Shown here piece by piece: positions 61,727-64,000 of a stretch of 64,000 bases of DNA (within the stretch, counting starts at the first letter, position 1; each line of letters begins with the position of its first letter). The position numbers were made by a program, and so were the translations under genes. The stretch is from Archaeoglobaceae archaeon (lineage in GTDB: Archaea > Halobacteriota > Archaeoglobi > Archaeoglobales > Archaeoglobaceae): positions 1-64,000 of the forward strand of contig JANXDX010000019.1 of the NCBI GenBank assembly GCA_025058735.1, read 5' to 3'. Below the pieces are notes generated by a model, which was given only the letters and a program-made list of their open reading frames with translations, was not told the origin of the DNA and did no database searches.

Positions 61727-64000
61727 ATGGTTCCAAAAAATATAGCTGCAATAAAGTTTGAAGTTTTATCTCCTCAAGAAATTAGGAGGATGAGTGTTGC
61801 AAAAATTACAAATCCAGAAACTTACGATGATGATGGCTTTCCAATAGATGGAGGATTGATGGATCTTCGCTTAGGAGTAATAGATCCTGGACTAAGGTGC
61901 AGAACTTGTGGAGGAAAGACAGGCGAATGTCCTGGGCATTTTGGTCACATAGAGCTTGCAGCTCCAGTAATACATGTCGGATACGCAAAACTCATAGCTA
62001 GACTTTTGAATGGTACTTGTAGGAAATGTAAGAGAATTCTTTTGAAAAATGAAAGAAAAGAAAAATTTATAGAAGAAATAGAAAAAAGAATTAAGATGAA
62101 CCAAAGCTACGATGACATAGTAAAAGAAGTTTTCAGATTAACTAAAGCTACCAAGAAATGTCCCCACTGCGGAGAAGAGCAGGTTGAAATAAAGTTTGAG
62201 AAACCAACCTTCTACTATGAAGGCGAACATAAGCTAACTCCTAAAGATGTTAGAGAAAGATTGGAAAAAATTCCTGACGAAGATCTTCTAGCATTTGGTT
62301 TAGATCCAAAATCTGTAAGACCAGAATGGTTTGTATTAACGGTACTTCCAGTCCCTCCAGTTACTACGAGACCTTCGATAATACTTGAAACTGGGCAGAG
62401 GAGTGAAGATGATCTAACTCACAAACTCGTAGATATAATCAGAATAAACCAAAGATTTTTAGAAAACAGAGAAGCTGGAGCTCCTCAGCAAATTTTGGAA
62501 GATCTTTGGGAGCTTCTTCAATACCACGTGACTACTTACTTCGACAACGAAGTAAGTGGGATTCCTCCAGCTAAGCATAGAAGTGGAAGACCCTTGAAAA
62601 CTTTGGCACAAAGACTTAAAGGAAAAGAGGGTAGATTTAGAAAATCTCTTTCAGGAAAAAGAGTAAACTTTTCTGCAAGAACTGTAGTAAGCCCAGATCC
62701 TTGTCTAAGTATAAATGAAGTAGGAGTTCCAGTAGAAATAGCTCAAGAACTAACAGTTCCAATATACGTAACACCAAAAAACATAGAGATGGCTAGGGAG
62801 TTCATATTGAGGAGAGAACATCCTTCAGCAAACTACGTAGTTAGACCAGATGGAAAGAGGTTGAAAGTTATAGACAGCAATAGAAAAGAGTTGGCAGAGA
62901 TGATCGAACCCGGATGGATAGTTGAAAGACACTTGATGGATGGAGATGTAGTTTTATTTAACAGACAACCTTCATTACACAGAATGAGCATTATGGCGCA
63001 CTACGTCAAAGTTTTACCTTACAAAACTTTCAGGTTGAATCCTGCAGTCTGTCCACCGTACAATGCTGACTTCGATGGAGATGAGATGAACTTGCACATA
63101 CCACAGAGCTTGGAAGCTCAAGCAGAGGCTAAAATACTGATGGCTGTTCAGGAGCACATACTTTCCCCAAGGTTTGGAGGGCCGATAGTTGGAGGGATCC
63201 ACGATCACATATCTGGCTTATATTTGCTAACTCACGGGAACAAGGTTTTTAGTAAGGAAGAAGTCTTACAGTTCATAAGAGCTACAGATGTAAAAGATGT
63301 ACCTCTAAAAGATGCATACACAGGAAAAGAAGTTTTTAGTTTCATACTTCCAGACATAACTCTTGAATTCAAAGCTGAAATTTGTCAAGGATGCGAAAAA
63401 TGCAAGAAAGAGAACTGTGAGTACGATGCATATGTAATAATAGAGAAAGGCAAACTCCTATGTGGAACTATAGATGAGAAAGCAGTTGGAGCATTTAAGG
63501 GTCTAATAATAGATGAAATAGCAAGAAAGTATGGAAACAGCGAGGCTAGAAGGTTTATAGATAACATGACAAAGTTAGCTATCAGAGTAATAACTGGTTT
63601 AGGATTCACGATCGGTATAGACGATGTAGATATTCCAAAAGAGGCTGAAGAACAGATAGAAGATGTAATAAAAAAAGCTGAGAGAAAAGTTGATGAACTT
63701 ATAAGAGCTTATAAAGATGGAAACCTCGAACCGATGCCAGGAAGAAGCCTGGAAGAAACTTTAGAAATGAGCATAATGAGAGAACTTGGAAAAGCAAGAG
63801 ATCAGGCTGGAAAAATAGCAAGTAGATACCTTGGTGATGAAAATTCTGCAGTAATAATGGCTGTCAGCGGTGCCAGAGGTAGTATGTTAAATGTTACTCA
63901 GATGGTAGCATGTATAGGACAGCAATCTGTTAGAGGAGAGAGGATCATGAGAGGATACACTTACTCAAAAAGATCTTTACCTCACTTCAAGCCAGGTGAT
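61727..64000 (+). CDS. rpoA1: RNA polymerase subunit A' (Rpb1 N-terminal), partial
   Basis: An ATG eight bases after the rpoB1 stop, behind a GGGGTAG site, opens a frame that runs to the window end without a stop (758 codons). It shows the N-terminal zinc motif CRTCGGKTGECPGHFGHIEL, a second one (CRKCKR...CPHCGE), the KRVNFSARTVVSPDP stretch, FNRQPSLHRMSIMAH and the catalytic magnesium motif NADFDGDEMN (residues 446-455), then the bridge-helix region MLNVTQMVACIGQQ. Only the last part is missing; rpoA2 (A'') should follow. Confidence 0.97.
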   Translation, partial: MVPKNIAAIKFEVLSPQEIRRMSVAKITNPETYDDDGFPIDGGLMDLRLGVIDPGLRCRTCGGKTGECPGHFGHIELAAPVIHVGYAKLIARLLNGTCRKCKRILLKNERKEKFIEEIEKRIKMNQSYDDIVKEVFRLTKATKKCPHCGEEQVEIKFEKPTFYYEGEHKLTPKDVRERLEKIPDEDLLAFGLDPKSVRPEWFVLTVLPVPPVTTRPSIILETGQRSEDDLTHKLVDIIRINQRFLENREAGAPQQILEDLWELLQYHVTTYFDNEVSGIPPAKHRSGRPLKTLAQRLKGKEGRFRKSLSGKRVNFSARTVVSPDPCLSINEVGVPVEIAQELTVPIYVTPKNIEMAREFILRREHPSANYVVRPDGKRLKVIDSNRKELAEMIEPGWIVERHLMDGDVVLFNRQPSLHRMSIMAHYVKVLPYKTFRLNPAVCPPYNADFDGDEMNLHIPQSLEAQAEAKILMAVQEHILSPRFGGPIVGGIHDHISGLYLLTHGNKVFSKEEVLQFIRATDVKDVPLKDAYTGKEVFSFILPDITLEFKAEICQGCEKCKKENCEYDAYVIIEKGKLLCGTIDEKAVGAFKGLIIDEIARKYGNSEARRFIDNMTKLAIRVITGLGFTIGIDDVDIPKEAEEQIEDVIKKAERKVDELIRAYKDGNLEPMPGRSLEETLEMSIMRELGKARDQAGKIASRYLGDENSAVIMAVSGARGSMLNVTQMVACIGQQSVRGERIMRGYTYSKRSLPHFKPGD

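Noticed and set aside
1-64000. CRISPR array, intact insertion sequence or prophage
   Set aside because: No regularly spaced direct repeats, no transposase or integrase gene, and no terminal inverted repeats were recognised on reading.

Overview
The window comes from a thermophilic-type euryarchaeon, most plausibly a member of or close to the Archaeoglobales. The evidence is an RNA polymerase large B subunit split into B'' and B', archaeal SepF, Alba, eS17, XPB/Bax1, AglB, a CTP-type riboflavin kinase, F420-dependent methylene-tetrahydromethanopterin dehydrogenase (Mtd), an FmdE-family protein, a Ni-CO dehydrogenase and 2-oxoacid:ferredoxin oxidoreductase. The DNA is AT-rich. Many genes have a TATA-like element 25-30 bases before the start codon and no Shine-Dalgarno site, as expected for leaderless archaeal transcripts. 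The genus assignment is inference.

Layout. 1-4.6 kb: the 5' part of an MFS drug-type exporter, then a gene-poor, decaying region with a WrbA/GNAT pair and remnants that include a recognisable dockerin. 4.6-16 kb: an MBL-fold enzyme, tRNA-Thr, riboflavin genes (ribK-ribB), the oligosaccharyltransferase AglB, e2b2-birA, a pilin-like surface protein, an HcgA/HmdB-like radical SAM protein and a DUF169 protein. 16-20 kb: a degraded pyrimidine-dimer glycosylase, CO dehydrogenase CooS and an orphan DNA methyltransferase. 19.7-25.4 kb: an oligopeptide/nickel-type ABC transporter split into two divergent units. 25.8-29.7 kb: leuD-leuB-trm56-argD and an Nfu-type Fe-S protein. 29.8-38.7 kb: XPB-Bax1, trm14, pgk, argJ and korAB. 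38.7-42.3 kb: an operon of FmdE plus a COG0614-type ABC importer. 42.4-44.9 kb: the Agl23-type membrane protein, a DsbA-like protein and a GC-rich candidate structured RNA. 44.9-52.6 kb: a ten-gene Mrp-type cation/proton antiporter operon with three NuoL/M/N-like subunits. 52.7-58 kb: eS17-dapA, AbrB-PhoU, Yip1, Alba, mtd, TatA, and sepF-zpr1. 58.1-64 kb: rpoH-rpoB2-rpoB1-rpoA1, the last running off the window.

Together these suggest an anaerobic, autotrophy-capable or CO/organic-acid-using archaeon with tetrahydromethanopterin C1 chemistry, Fd-linked oxidoreductases, sodium/proton energetics and an N-glycosylated surface. No CRISPR array, intact insertion sequence or prophage was seen. The most unusual items are the GC-rich RNA locus, the CX5CX2C radical SAM gene with no Hmd beside it, the FmdE-importer operon, and the Mrp operon whose DUF4040/MrpB-type subunit carries a large extra segment.
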